Source of the DNA: CAZMSQ01 sp964569025 | Lineage (GTDB): Bacteria; Bacteroidota; Bacteroidia; Chitinophagales; Saprospiraceae | Direction: 5' to 3' | Length of the DNA: 64,000 nt | Assembly: GCA_964569025.1 (NCBI GenBank) | Contig: CAZMSQ010000001.1 | Coordinates: 62,001-126,000 of the forward strand | Shown: positions 27,839 through 37,700 of the stretch, piece after piece | How the letters are laid out: each line of letters opens with the position of its first letter | How positions within the stretch are numbered: position 1 is the first letter of the stretch | Made by a program: the position numbers and the translations under genes | The notes under the pieces: generated by a model | Seen by the model: the letters and a program-made list of their open reading frames with translations, nothing else | What the model was told of the DNA's origin: nothing | Database searches by the model: none

Positions 27839-28570
27839 TCAGAACCGGGAGTCCAGCAGATAAGGCAGCATGGCACGCCACGTAGGCCAGTCGTGAGGCA
27901 TATCTGGACCCCATACATCCAATTCGTGCGGAATGCCCTTATAGTCCAGAAGAGCCGAGAATGCTCTGGTTGCCTCAGGTGTTTCGTAATTGCCTGATCC
28001 GGTTAAAATATGAATGTGTGAACTGCTGCGAATTCGGGGTAGAAAAAAATCATCATTCAGTCCTTCAAGGTAGTGCATCGGCGAGTTGAAATAAACGTCG
28101 TCGTCGAAATAGCCCTTGGTGTACGTGGAAAGGTCATAATTGCCACTCATCGCGATGACACCGGAAATAAGGTCAGGGCGCTTAAAAAACAGATTGGCAG
28201 AGTGCAGGGCCCCAAGAGAAGCACCGCACGTGATAACCGGGGTTTCCGGGCTGCAACTCGTCGAGATAAATGGAATGACCTCCTCATACACATACTCATT
28301 GAATTGTCGGTGCCTGATGGCCTTGTGCCGCGGTTCCATCCTGTCATTCAGCCAGCTCTCTGCATTAATGCTGTTAATGGAAAAGACCTTGACCTTGCCA
28401 GCCTCTATGGCAGGGCGAATTGCGTCAATAAGCAGAAACCGCTCATATTCAAGAAAATCGGCAGCGGCTGTGGGGAGCAAAAGAAGCGCAAATCCATAGT
28501 GCCCATAAGATACGATGCCCATATCTTTATGTAAGCGCGGACTATACCACGAAGTGATTTCTCGTCTCAT
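27839..28570 (-). CDS. Alpha/beta-hydrolase, putative esterase
   Basis: A 243-aa enzyme of the enterochelin-esterase/esterase-D-like group of alpha/beta-hydrolases. The nucleophile elbow GASLGA (about residues 115-120) supplies the serine; an acid is likely in the TGSGNYETPEATR region, and the histidine is in PDMPHDWPTWR near the C terminus. No signal peptide is seen, so the protein is probably cytoplasmic. The substrate cannot be read from sequence; related proteins act on esters or are called D-peptide or siderophore hydrolases. It stands alone, with a TACCTTTG box upstream, convergent to the unknown secreted protein. Confidence 0.8.
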   Translation of the reverse strand: MRREITSWYSPRLHKDMGIVSYGHYGFALLLLPTAAADFLEYERFLLIDAIRPAIEAGKVKVFSINSINAESWLNDRMEPRHKAIRHRQFNEYVYEEVIPFISTSCSPETPVITCGASLGALHSANLFFKRPDLISGVIAMSGNYDLSTYTKGYFDDDVYFNSPMHYLEGLNDDFFLPRIRSSSHIHILTGSGNYETPEATRAFSALLDYKGIPHELDVWGPDMPHDWPTWRAMLPYLLDSRF

Positions 28571-28621
28571 AGTGCAACTGGTCTTTGTAGGCCCGATTCA
28601 AAAAAGTCATCAAAAGAAATG

Positions 28622-28629
28622 CAAAGGTA
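28622..28629 (-). promoter_or_regulatory. -7 box for the esterase gene
   Basis: Minus-strand TACCTTTG matches TAnnTTTG and would give a leader of roughly 45 nt to the ATG at 28570. The nearest TTG upstream is spaced 16 bp, shorter than the usual 19-21. Confidence 0.45.
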
Positions 28630-28662
28630 GGGAATCCGCCGAAGCCAAGAGCCGGGTTCCAA

Positions 28663-29337
28663 CTAAAAAAGCGAAGGGGGTTCCGGCACCTCCTTGTGCA
28701 AATCAGGAGAATCGTTGGAGATCGAATTGACCAGAGCGGAGACACGGTAATTTAGGAGGGTTCCATCAGGTGGAGTCTTCAATAAATCAAGGGCATCTTC
28801 CAGGACCAGACTGCTCATCCAGGCACGTTGGTCCTCGCGACGAAGCAATAGAACCGGCATTCTATCATGAAGAGCAGAAATCTCTTTGTTTGGAGATGTG
28901 GTAATTATCGAAAATGTGAGTTGCTTTTCAGTTCCATTAGTCCATTCATCAAAAATACCTGCCATCATCATCATGTGGCCGTTTTTGAGAAAAAGTCTGT
29001 ACGGTACTTTTGTATTGCCCTCCTTTCGCCATTCATAAAAACCATCTGCTGGCACCAAACAGCGGTGCTGTCTGATTGGAATCCGGAACGATGGTTTGGC
29101 AGAAATGCCCTCTTTTCTTGCATTAAATAACCGACCCCGACTCTGCCCGTCCCGGCTCCAGTGAGGTATGAGACCCCACTTCATTCGGGTCAGAGTGCCT
29201 GGTTCATCAGCTGAAAGAACCCATGCAGATTGTGTGGGGGCAATATTATATCGTGGCCTGTATGCCTCAGGAACCTCCACGTTGTATTCCTGCCTGAATT
29301 TATCTGCGTCAATTGCAAGAGAGTACCTTCCGCACAT
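28663..29337 (-). CDS. SRAP domain protein (YedK/HMCES family)
   Basis: Shields abasic sites in single-stranded DNA by forming a thiazolidine crosslink through its N-terminal cysteine. From this start the protein begins Met-Cys-Gly-Arg-Tyr, giving the catalytic Cys2 once Met is removed; the start is fixed by this requirement although the reading frame stays open upstream. Other conserved residues: RYNIAPTQ, FNARKEG with the asparagine (about 75), ADGFYEW with the glutamate (about 106) and LHDRMPVLL with the histidine (about 160). Length of 224 aa is typical. It is a single gene; no SOS-type box was recognised. Confidence 0.94.
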   Translation of the reverse strand: MCGRYSLAIDADKFRQEYNVEVPEAYRPRYNIAPTQSAWVLSADEPGTLTRMKWGLIPHWSRDGQSRGRLFNARKEGISAKPSFRIPIRQHRCLVPADGFYEWRKEGNTKVPYRLFLKNGHMMMMAGIFDEWTNGTEKQLTFSIITTSPNKEISALHDRMPVLLLRREDQRAWMSSLVLEDALDLLKTPPDGTLLNYRVSALVNSISNDSPDLHKEVPEPPSLF

Positions 29338-29516
29338 AACATTCATTGTTTTGAACTCTGAAGATAGGCAGACCATTCCTTTTTTCCGCTTTCTGCCTTC
29401 AAAATCTCTTGGGACACACGAATTGAAGTGCAAAAACTTGGAATATTTTTTGGAGCATCTCACCTAAAAAAAGTGTTCTACAGATTCCACAATGAACCAT
29501 CCAGAAGTTAGAGCGA

Positions 29517-30485
29517 ATGAAGCGTGTCCTGATTACAGATGATGTCCATGCTCTCCTATTGGAGGGTCTTGAAAAGGAAGGATATTCAGTAGATTACAGA
29601 CCGAAAATATCACAAGATGAAGTAATTTCTGTGATTCATTTGTACGATGGAGTTGTCATTAATACGAAAACAAAAGCCTATGCTCCCCTCCTGGAAAAAG
29701 CAAAAAAACTAAAGTTCATTGGACGCCTTGGTTCGGGACTTGATATCATTGATTTGCCCTTGGCTGCTCAAAAAGGAATTCGTGTTTATAGCGCTCCGGA
29801 AGGAAACCGAAATGCAGTAGCAGAGCATGCATTGGGTATGCTGCTTGCTTTGCTGCATAAACTTCCCGCTGCTGACCGAACAGTTCGCGAAGGGCTCCCT
29901 TGGAATCGGGAAGCATATCGGGGCAGGGAACTTATGAATCTCACGGTCGGGGTCGTTGGATGCGGAAATACAGGAAGCAGTTTTGTGAAAAAACTCGGAG
30001 GAATGGGTGTGAAGGTGCTGATTCATGATAAATACCGGCATTTCCTCGCAGAAGGTATTTCCTGGGCTTCGCAGTGCACACTGACAGAATTGCAGGAGAA
30101 TGCGGATGTCATCAGCCTGCACCTGCCACTTACATCAGAAACTCAATATCTTGTGAATGATGAGTTTATGAATCGTTGCAAAAAAGGGGTCATTCTTATA
30201 AATACGTGCAGGGGGAAGGTTGTCGATACGAAGTCTCTTACAGAACATCTGAAAACAGGTCAGGTAGGTGGCGCATGCCTTGATGTGTTTGAAAATGAAC
30301 ATCCTGATACCTTCTCCACCCAGGAAAAGGCATTGTATACCCGGTTCTACGAATTTCCACAAGTTGTACTGAGCCCTCATGTAGCTGGGTGGTCAGTTCA
30401 ATCAAAAAAGCGGATTGCTGAAGTCTTGCTCTCTAAAATATGCCATTCTGTCGGCATTCAGACAAACGATATTCCGCAATTATGA
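29517..30485 (+). CDS. D-2-hydroxyacid dehydrogenase, phosphoglycerate dehydrogenase-like
   Basis: NAD-dependent oxidoreductase of 322 aa resembling the catalytic core of SerA (D-3-phosphoglycerate dehydrogenase), which would start serine synthesis. The nucleotide-binding site is VGVVGCGNTGSS (about 144-155); the catalytic triad is arginine in NTCRGKVVD (about 238), glutamate in DVFENEHP (about 267) and histidine in LSPHVAGWS (about 292). The C-terminal ACT regulatory domain is absent, so serine feedback of the classic type is not expected. Substrate could be another 2-hydroxyacid. It has no close operon partner; serC is not adjacent. Confidence 0.85.
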   Translation: MKRVLITDDVHALLLEGLEKEGYSVDYRPKISQDEVISVIHLYDGVVINTKTKAYAPLLEKAKKLKFIGRLGSGLDIIDLPLAAQKGIRVYSAPEGNRNAVAEHALGMLLALLHKLPAADRTVREGLPWNREAYRGRELMNLTVGVVGCGNTGSSFVKKLGGMGVKVLIHDKYRHFLAEGISWASQCTLTELQENADVISLHLPLTSETQYLVNDEFMNRCKKGVILINTCRGKVVDTKSLTEHLKTGQVGGACLDVFENEHPDTFSTQEKALYTRFYEFPQVVLSPHVAGWSVQSKKRIAEVLLSKICHSVGIQTNDIPQL

Positions 30486-30776
30486 CATTCAGCAGATGAG
30501 ACGCTTTCCGGATTACTGCTATATTGCGAAGTAAAACTTTAAGAAAATCAATCTGGCAGACAGTCAAAAAAATGAAGGGATATTTTCATCAAAAGAAAGC
30601 GAACGTGTAACAAAAAGATTTCAAAGCAAATGACATTTGGCAAGGTCCTTTCTTTGGCAAAGTGAATTTCCTTTGATTTCCCTTTAGATTTTCTTAACAT
30701 TGCGACCGGATTCTGTGGAATTTCCGGAATCTATCAGTTCTTCTCGTGTTTTAGTCTAATTACTAAAAATATATGT
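30486..30776 (+). other. Long intergenic region before the T9SS/TonB locus
   Basis: A 291-bp AT-rich stretch without a credible ORF. No exact TAnnTTTG box was found on the + strand; TTTG occurs several times and ATTACTAAAAATATATG lies just before the ATG. It presumably holds the promoter of the following three-gene locus, but I cannot place it. Confidence 0.5.
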
Positions 30777-33700
30777 ATGAAACGGAAATTTCTACTCACC
30801 TTGTTTCTCGGTCTTTTCCTCGGAATGGTCGCGTTTGCACAGCAAACTTCGATCCAGGGGAAGGTCTCTGACGGAGAAACCGGAGAGACGCTAATTGGAG
30901 CGACCGTTGTGGTCTTCAAAGAAGGAGTGCAGTTGACAGGTACTACAACCGACTTTGATGGCAACTATAAACTGAACGTTGATCCGGGAAATTATTCCGT
31001 TGAATTCAGCTATGTGGGTTTCTCTCCACAGCGCATCGAAGGCATTCAAGTCATCGAGGGTAGGGACAATGTAGTAGATGCCGTTCTCGAATCTTCTGCT
31101 GTAACTGCCCCAGAAGTAGTTGTCACTACCTACAAGAAGCCTCTTGTTGAACAGGATAATACCACCCAGGGAGGTGTAAAAACTGCAGACGAAATCCGTC
31201 AATTGCCGACCAGAAATATTGGTGGGTTGGTTGCGACAACCGCCGGTCTTTCCTCAGTTGACAACGGCGCAGCCAGTGTGCGGGGCAGCCGACCAAACTC
31301 CACGTATTATTATATTGACGGCATTCGTGTTTTCGGAAACCTGCTTCCGGAATCTGAAATTGAGCAGCTACAGGTTATTACTGGAGGGGTAAGTGCCCAA
31401 TACGGAGATGTGACCGGAGGGGTTATTTCCATTACGACAAGAGGTCCGTCAAGTCAATTTCGTGGCACAATCGAAGCAGAGTCTTCAGGTGTCGGCAATG
31501 ATGATAGCTACGTGGGTCTAGACCAGTTCGGAAGCAGCCTCGTTGGCCTTTCACTCAGTGGCCCGATTCTGAAGAATGACAAGGGGATTTCATTGCTCGG
31601 ATACCGCCTCGCGGGCAGATACACGTATCGACGTGATAATTCAGCAGGAGCGTTCGGAAATTATATCGTTAAGCCCGATGTGCTCAGTGAACTCCAAGCA
31701 AATCCACTCATTCTGAACAAAGACGGCGTGCCTGAGGTGAATGCGGAATCATTGCGCAGCGAGGATGTCGAACTCATCAACTATACACCAAACGAACGGC
31801 AGCGTCGAATCGACCTGACAGCTAAGTTGGATGCTCGTCTTTCAGATGAGGTGGATGTAGCCTTCACCGGAACCTATACTGACAATAACGATTTTTCGAA
31901 TCCTGGAAGATTTTGGACGCTGCTTAATAACGACAGAAACCCTGTCTCTCAGGGCAGAACTTTCCGCGGAAACTTCCGCCTCAGACATCGGGTTGGGTCA
32001 TCCAACGGCTCTGCACCCGGTGAATCAGCTGAAGGCCTGATTCGCAACTTCGAGTATATCCTGCAGGTCGGTTACGAGCGGAACCAAGGAGAAAGTTACG
32101 ATCGTATACACGAAGACAGATTGTTTGACTATGGCCATATCGGTCAGTTTGACCTGAGGTTCATTCCGACCTTTTCAAACGACACAACCCGCTTCGACCA
32201 CCTTAATCTTTTCCTGAATAACTCGACTGGAGATATTGGCTTTGTGGGTCATTCCGGCTACACGAACCTTGCATTCATCAATGCGAATGGGTACGTGCCA
32301 AGTGATAAGAACCCAATCCTGGCCAATTATAACAATGTACTCACGCCTCTTTTGGATTTGATCACTGATGATAATGGGAGCTTCAGATTTTTTGATGATG
32401 ATGGAAATTTAATTGGAAACTCAAACTGGCTCCTCGAAAATTTCCTGACTTATAATGGGTTTGTACGGGGTGACCTGGCTCAGCCCTGGCAGCTGTATAA
32501 CAATGTCGGAACCATCAGTAATGGATACTCAAAAAATGAGAGTGAGGTCATTACCGGAAATGTCAAATTAAACTTTGACCTGGTGCCTGGACAATCAGAT
32601 AACAGCCGCCACTCTATCGCTATGGGCTTTACGTATGAGGAGCGAATCAGCCGCGGTTTTAGCTCCAGCCCTCGGGCTCTTTGGCAACTGATGCGCCAGG
32701 TTCAGAATGAACACATTATCGGAACTGATTTTAATACCATTTTGAGGACCATTCCTCTGAATGCCACTTCTTTGGCAAACTACGACTGGACAGTGCGCGG
32801 TGGTCTCATAGGCCTTGGCGTTACAGATGCGGTCTTTACAAATCAGCTCTTAAACGCCAGTTTTTTCGATGCGAATGGCAACCCTCTGACAGACTTGCCG
32901 ATTTATGCGCCACTTATTGATCCGACCATCGGAAACCCCAACGCACCGGGTAATCTGTTTTATCAGTCTATCCGTGATCGCTTAGGACTCCAGCTCACAG
33001 ATTTCGTCAATATCGACGGGCTTGATCCGAATATCTTTGGAAGTGGGCTCGATGCGCTCGGCCTTTTTGCACCAATCGAACTCACTGACTTCGGACTTGC
33101 GAGCTTTACCGGATATACACATACCGGAGAGAGAGTCAGTACTGATGTCACGTTTGATGATTTCTTCACAGGTGTCAGCGAATACCGGGATGCTGAAGGT
33201 AACATTCTGACATATCGCAGTTTCGAAGTGGCACCGCTCAGACCAATTTATATCGCGGGTTATATTGAAGATAAATTGAAGTTCAAGGATGCGTTCCTCA
33301 GACTCGGTCTGCGGGTAGACCGTTACGACGCCAACAGGCAGGTGATGCGCGATCCGTACTCAATTTATGAAATCATTAATGCCAATGATTACTATAACCT
33401 AAGTGAAGTTGAGCAGGAACGCCCGGGCACGGTTCGCGACAACTGGAAGGTATACGTAGAAAGCAGTGAGGCTGAAAATCCTACTGTAAAAGCTTTCCGC
33501 GATGGAGATCAGTGGTATGATGCAAATGGCGCTGTTGTCAATGATCCGAGACTGATTTTCGGACAAGGTGGTTTGGTGAATCCTTTTTATGCAAACAGAA
33601 GCAATACCAATATCCAGCAATTTGGATTTGATCCCACGACTTCTTTCGAGGATTACACGCCTCAAACCAACTTTATGCCGCGTCTGGCATTCTCATTCCC

Positions 33701-34727
33701 CATTTCGGATTTGGCTAACTTCTTCGCACACTATGATGTGCTGGTTGAGCGGCCAACCTCAGGAGATGTCTTTACACCACTCAATTTCTTCTACTTCAAC
33801 TTTGTAGATAGGAATAACCCAATCGGTAATCCGAACTTGCTGCCGCAGAAGACAATATCTTATGAAATCGGATTCCAGCAGCGACTGTCAAATTCTTCGG
33901 CAATTAAATTTGCTGCCTATTACCGTGAATTGCGTGATATGATCACGTCACGGTTGTTCCAGTTCCTGCCAAGTGACCAGGCATCTGAGTATCAGACATT
34001 CTCCAATCAGGACTTTGGAACAGTCAAAGGGTTTACGTTTGAATATGACCTGCGTCGGACTGGAAATCTCCGTCTTAATATTAATTACACTCTCCAGTTT
34101 GCGGATGGTACTGGCTCTAATCCGACATCAAACAGTGCGGCACTGTTCCAGATCGGGCAGGTGCGGACGCTTTTCCCTCTTGACTATGATCAGCGCCACT
34201 CTATTAACGTAATTATGGATTACCGGTACCGCTCCGGACGTGCATATAATGGGCCGCGTATCGGTGGGGTGGATATCCTCGCAAATACTGGCTTGAATAT
34301 GCAGGTGGTGACCAACTCAGGGCGGCCATACACACGTACACAAGTTCCTTTGTCCTTCCAGGGCGATCGAGTAGACGGTACATTCAACGGGTCAAGGCTT
34401 CCATGGAACTACCGTGTTGATGCAAGATTGGATAAGGATTTTAAATTAGGTACATACGGAAACGGACGTCCGATTAATCTGAATCTCTACATTCGTGCAG
34501 AGAACCTGTTCGATACCCGGAATGTAGTTGGTGTATGGACAGCTACAGGATCTGCTGATGATGACGGATTCCTGCAGTCTGCTCTTGGCCAGCAGCAGTT
34601 GTCTACCATTTCCCTTCAAGGCAGAGATGTTGAGGCCTATCTTGATGCGTACGATTGGGCACTCTTGATTAACGGTTATTACACGCTTCCGAGAAGAATG
34701 TGGCTGGGAGCTATTGTCCAGTTCTGA
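30777..34727 (+). CDS. TonB-dependent receptor with carboxypeptidase-type N-terminal domain
   Basis: Outer-membrane 22-strand receptor of 1316 aa. Order: signal peptide (1-21, cut near AFAQQ), CarboxypepD_reg-like domain (about 24-105, with TGETLIGATVVV), plug (about 115-235, with LPTRNIGGLVATTAGL, VRGSRPNSTYYYIDGIRV and GGVSAQYGDVTGG), then a beta barrel ending in an aromatic-rich strand (WLGAIVQF). It lacks the SusC signature and no SusD follows, so polysaccharide uptake of the SusCD type is not indicated. Its partner downstream is a large T9SS-sorted protein and a PorV-like barrel, which suggests a role tied to display or sensing of that protein. The ligand is unknown. Confidence 0.88.
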   Translation: MKRKFLLTLFLGLFLGMVAFAQQTSIQGKVSDGETGETLIGATVVVFKEGVQLTGTTTDFDGNYKLNVDPGNYSVEFSYVGFSPQRIEGIQVIEGRDNVVDAVLESSAVTAPEVVVTTYKKPLVEQDNTTQGGVKTADEIRQLPTRNIGGLVATTAGLSSVDNGAASVRGSRPNSTYYYIDGIRVFGNLLPESEIEQLQVITGGVSAQYGDVTGGVISITTRGPSSQFRGTIEAESSGVGNDDSYVGLDQFGSSLVGLSLSGPILKNDKGISLLGYRLAGRYTYRRDNSAGAFGNYIVKPDVLSELQANPLILNKDGVPEVNAESLRSEDVELINYTPNERQRRIDLTAKLDARLSDEVDVAFTGTYTDNNDFSNPGRFWTLLNNDRNPVSQGRTFRGNFRLRHRVGSSNGSAPGESAEGLIRNFEYILQVGYERNQGESYDRIHEDRLFDYGHIGQFDLRFIPTFSNDTTRFDHLNLFLNNSTGDIGFVGHSGYTNLAFINANGYVPSDKNPILANYNNVLTPLLDLITDDNGSFRFFDDDGNLIGNSNWLLENFLTYNGFVRGDLAQPWQLYNNVGTISNGYSKNESEVITGNVKLNFDLVPGQSDNSRHSIAMGFTYEERISRGFSSSPRALWQLMRQVQNEHIIGTDFNTILRTIPLNATSLANYDWTVRGGLIGLGVTDAVFTNQLLNASFFDANGNPLTDLPIYAPLIDPTIGNPNAPGNLFYQSIRDRLGLQLTDFVNIDGLDPNIFGSGLDALGLFAPIELTDFGLASFTGYTHTGERVSTDVTFDDFFTGVSEYRDAEGNILTYRSFEVAPLRPIYIAGYIEDKLKFKDAFLRLGLRVDRYDANRQVMRDPYSIYEIINANDYYNLSEVEQERPGTVRDNWKVYVESSEAENPTVKAFRDGDQWYDANGAVVNDPRLIFGQGGLVNPFYANRSNTNIQQFGFDPTTSFEDYTPQTNFMPRLAFSFPISDLANFFAHYDVLVERPTSGDVFTPLNFFYFNFVDRNNPIGNPNLLPQKTISYEIGFQQRLSNSSAIKFAAYYRELRDMITSRLFQFLPSDQASEYQTFSNQDFGTVKGFTFEYDLRRTGNLRLNINYTLQFADGTGSNPTSNSAALFQIGQVRTLFPLDYDQRHSINVIMDYRYRSGRAYNGPRIGGVDILANTGLNMQVVTNSGRPYTRTQVPLSFQGDRVDGTFNGSRLPWNYRVDARLDKDFKLGTYGNGRPINLNLYIRAENLFDTRNVVGVWTATGSADDDGFLQSALGQQQLSTISLQGRDVEAYLDAYDWALLINGYYTLPRRMWLGAIVQF

Positions 34728-34781
34728 TACCACGAAAGTTACCGCAATCCACGTTACTCATCCAATATAAAAAATATACTT

Positions 34782-37700
34782 ATGCGTTTACTTTCATATT
34801 TATGGCTTGCTTTGCTGATTGGAGGTTTTTCCAGTCCAGCACTCGCCTATAAAACCATTGATAAAGACGGGAAGGAAGTCAAGAATGAGCGAAAAGTGAG
34901 GTACCGGGCAGATTGTGCTTCAGCTCAAGCCGAGACAGATCAAAACGTCAATAACGTCCGTGCTCGCCTGAGATCCGGGGGTGACGTCTGGTGGGATGGT
35001 GACGAAGGGCTTTATATAGTGCCGAACGTACAGACCACCCCGAAATCCTCCATATTCGCAGGCTCTGTCTGGCTTGGGGGCGTTGATGACGAAGGCAATC
35101 TCAAACTCGCCTGTCAGGACTACCGAAGCAATAACAACGAAGACTTTTGGCCCGGACCACTGACTCCAGACCAAGGGACAGTCAGTCCGGATACATGTGC
35201 TCAGTGGGACAGGTTCTTTACGGTACGGGGAGAAAATATCCGGACCCACTTCCAAAACTACCGTCGGAGTTGTACCAACCCGGAAACGCTTGAGGGCTGT
35301 GACTATGACCCCAACACAATCCCGCTCGACGTGAAGGGCTGGCCGGCAACCGGAAACCCGTTTTTCAGGGATGTACACGGATTCGACCTTCCGAATACGT
35401 CTCAGGGGCTAGCAGGTTTCTATGATGTAACCCCAGACAATATTTACGATCCATCTACGGGAGACTTCCCGATTATTGAAATCCGCGGGTGTGATGAAAT
35501 CCTCACTCTCGAAACGACTATCGACAGGGCACTGCCAGATGAGATGATCTTCTGGATTTACAACGACGCTGGTGGCCCACATACCGCCAGTATGGGACAG
35601 CCTATCCGAATGGAAATTCAGGTGCAGGCATTCGCCTATGAAAGTGATGATGAGCTGAATAACATGACGTTTCAGCGATATAAGTTGATTAACCGCGCGA
35701 CCGCTCCTATTGACAGTACTTTCTTTGCAATGTGGGTGGATGCTGACCTTGGATGTGCACTTGATGATTATGTTGGCTGTGATGTAGACCGCTCTTTGGC
35801 TTTTATCTATAATGCAGATGCATTTGATGAAAATTGTCTTGGCGCGAATGGATATCAGTCGGAAGTGCCGATTGTTGGTGTTGATTATTTCCGTGGACCT
35901 CTTGGCCCTAAGGTCAGGGATACAGCCATCGTGGTTAATCCAGATGACCCGAATTTGCTCGATACAGTAGTTACTTTCCGGAATCCGGGAGTCGGTGAGC
36001 TTGGAGACACCATTCTCGAACTTGGAATGTCTTCATTTACATACTACAACAATCCTGGTAGTGAGCCAACTCCTGAGGGAGCAACCACTGACCCTAACAG
36101 CCCAACGGAATTTTACAACTACCTGACAGGTAGTTGGCGTGATGGCACACCGTTTACGTTCGGTGGGTCAGCATACAATCCTGGTAGTGAAGATCTTGTT
36201 CAGTATGCGTTTACAGAGCCACCAAATGATCCGAACGGATGGTCAATGTGCGCACTGAATCTCGCACCTGGTGACCGCCGGACAATACAGGCCTCAGGTC
36301 CGTTTCGCCTTCTGCCCGGGGCAACCAATGAATTGATTATTGGTGTCGTGTGGACACCGAATATGCAGTACCCTTGTGTTGAAGACTTTACGCGTATTCT
36401 TCAGGCAGATGCAATTGCGCAAAACTTGTTTGATAATTGCTTCCAGTTGAATAATGGACCAGATGCCCCAGATCTTGATATCGTAGAGCTCGATCGTGAA
36501 TTGGTGCTTGTTCTCTCGAATGACCTTCTTTCAAACAACTACCGGGAAGGGTATTCTGAGGTTGACTTAAAATTCGATACAGAGCAGGGTGACTCCGGAG
36601 ACTCTCTATATAATTTTGAGGGATATCGTGTGTATCAGGTTCGCTATCCTACAGTTGGGCCAGAGGACTTAAATGATCCGACCCTTGCACGGCCTGCCTT
36701 CCAGGTAGACGTGAAAAACGGAGTGACTCAGATTGTAAACTGGAATGCCATTCCCAATCCATACGTGCCTACTGAAAATCTCTATGAGCCGGACGTAAAG
36801 GTTATCGGCGCTGATCAGGGAGTCCAAAAAGCATTCTCCATAACCCGGGATTTGTTTGCGACCGGTCAGGATGCGAGGTTGATTAATCACAGAGAATATT
36901 ATTACACTGCCGTCGCTTATGGCTTTAATGAGTGGGCGCAGTTTAACCCGGCACAGGGTGAAGGAAGTGGTCAAACACAAGCTTATATTCAGGGACGTCG
37001 GAATATCAAGAATTATACTGGGGTTCCCAGACCCATCGAAGATCGGAGTCTGAATGCTGCCTATGGCAGCGGGCCTCAAGTTGTTCGCCTTGACGGAAAG
37101 GGCAACCAAAGCAACTTCCTTAAAATTGTGAATGAGCAGGAAGTGTATAATTCAATTCTTGACGGGAGTTTCGATGGTACCATTCAGTATGAGCGTGAGG
37201 CCGGGCCACTTGATGTCATTGTCTACAATCCGATTGACGTAGTTGATGGGGAGTACAACCTCTTCATGATTGATGATAACATGGCTGATGATGAGCTCAG
37301 TGCAGATCAGGAGGCGCGTTGGTACATGATTGCTCCTGACGGAGATACCATTTATGCCGAACAAACTCTCAATGAGATCAACGAGCAAATTGTCGCAGAC
37401 TTTGGATTTAGCATGCAGGTGTATCAAACTGCAGAGCCGGGTACGGCTGTGGCTATCCGTGATGATGATAATGGTGCTGTTGGTGCTTCGATTGAATATG
37501 CAAATCCTGATGGACCTGAATGGTATGGATTCTTACCTTCTGTCAGCGGATTGCTCAATTATGTCAAGACTGATCCTGCTGAGCGGGATGAGCAACTCGA
37601 TCCTGGAAGTCCTCTAAGTACGATGGGTGGTGGTGTATTTGTGCCAATGTATCTCGCGGATTGGAAAGCAGCTCCGGATGGAGGTGTTTCGCATGTTATT

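Noticed and set aside
29338..29463. Upstream start of the SRAP gene
   Set aside because: The catalytic cysteine must be residue 2, which fixes the start at 29337.
30777..34727. SusC-type receptor with SusD partner
   Set aside because: No SusD-like lipoprotein follows and the SusC signature was not seen; the next gene is a T9SS cargo.
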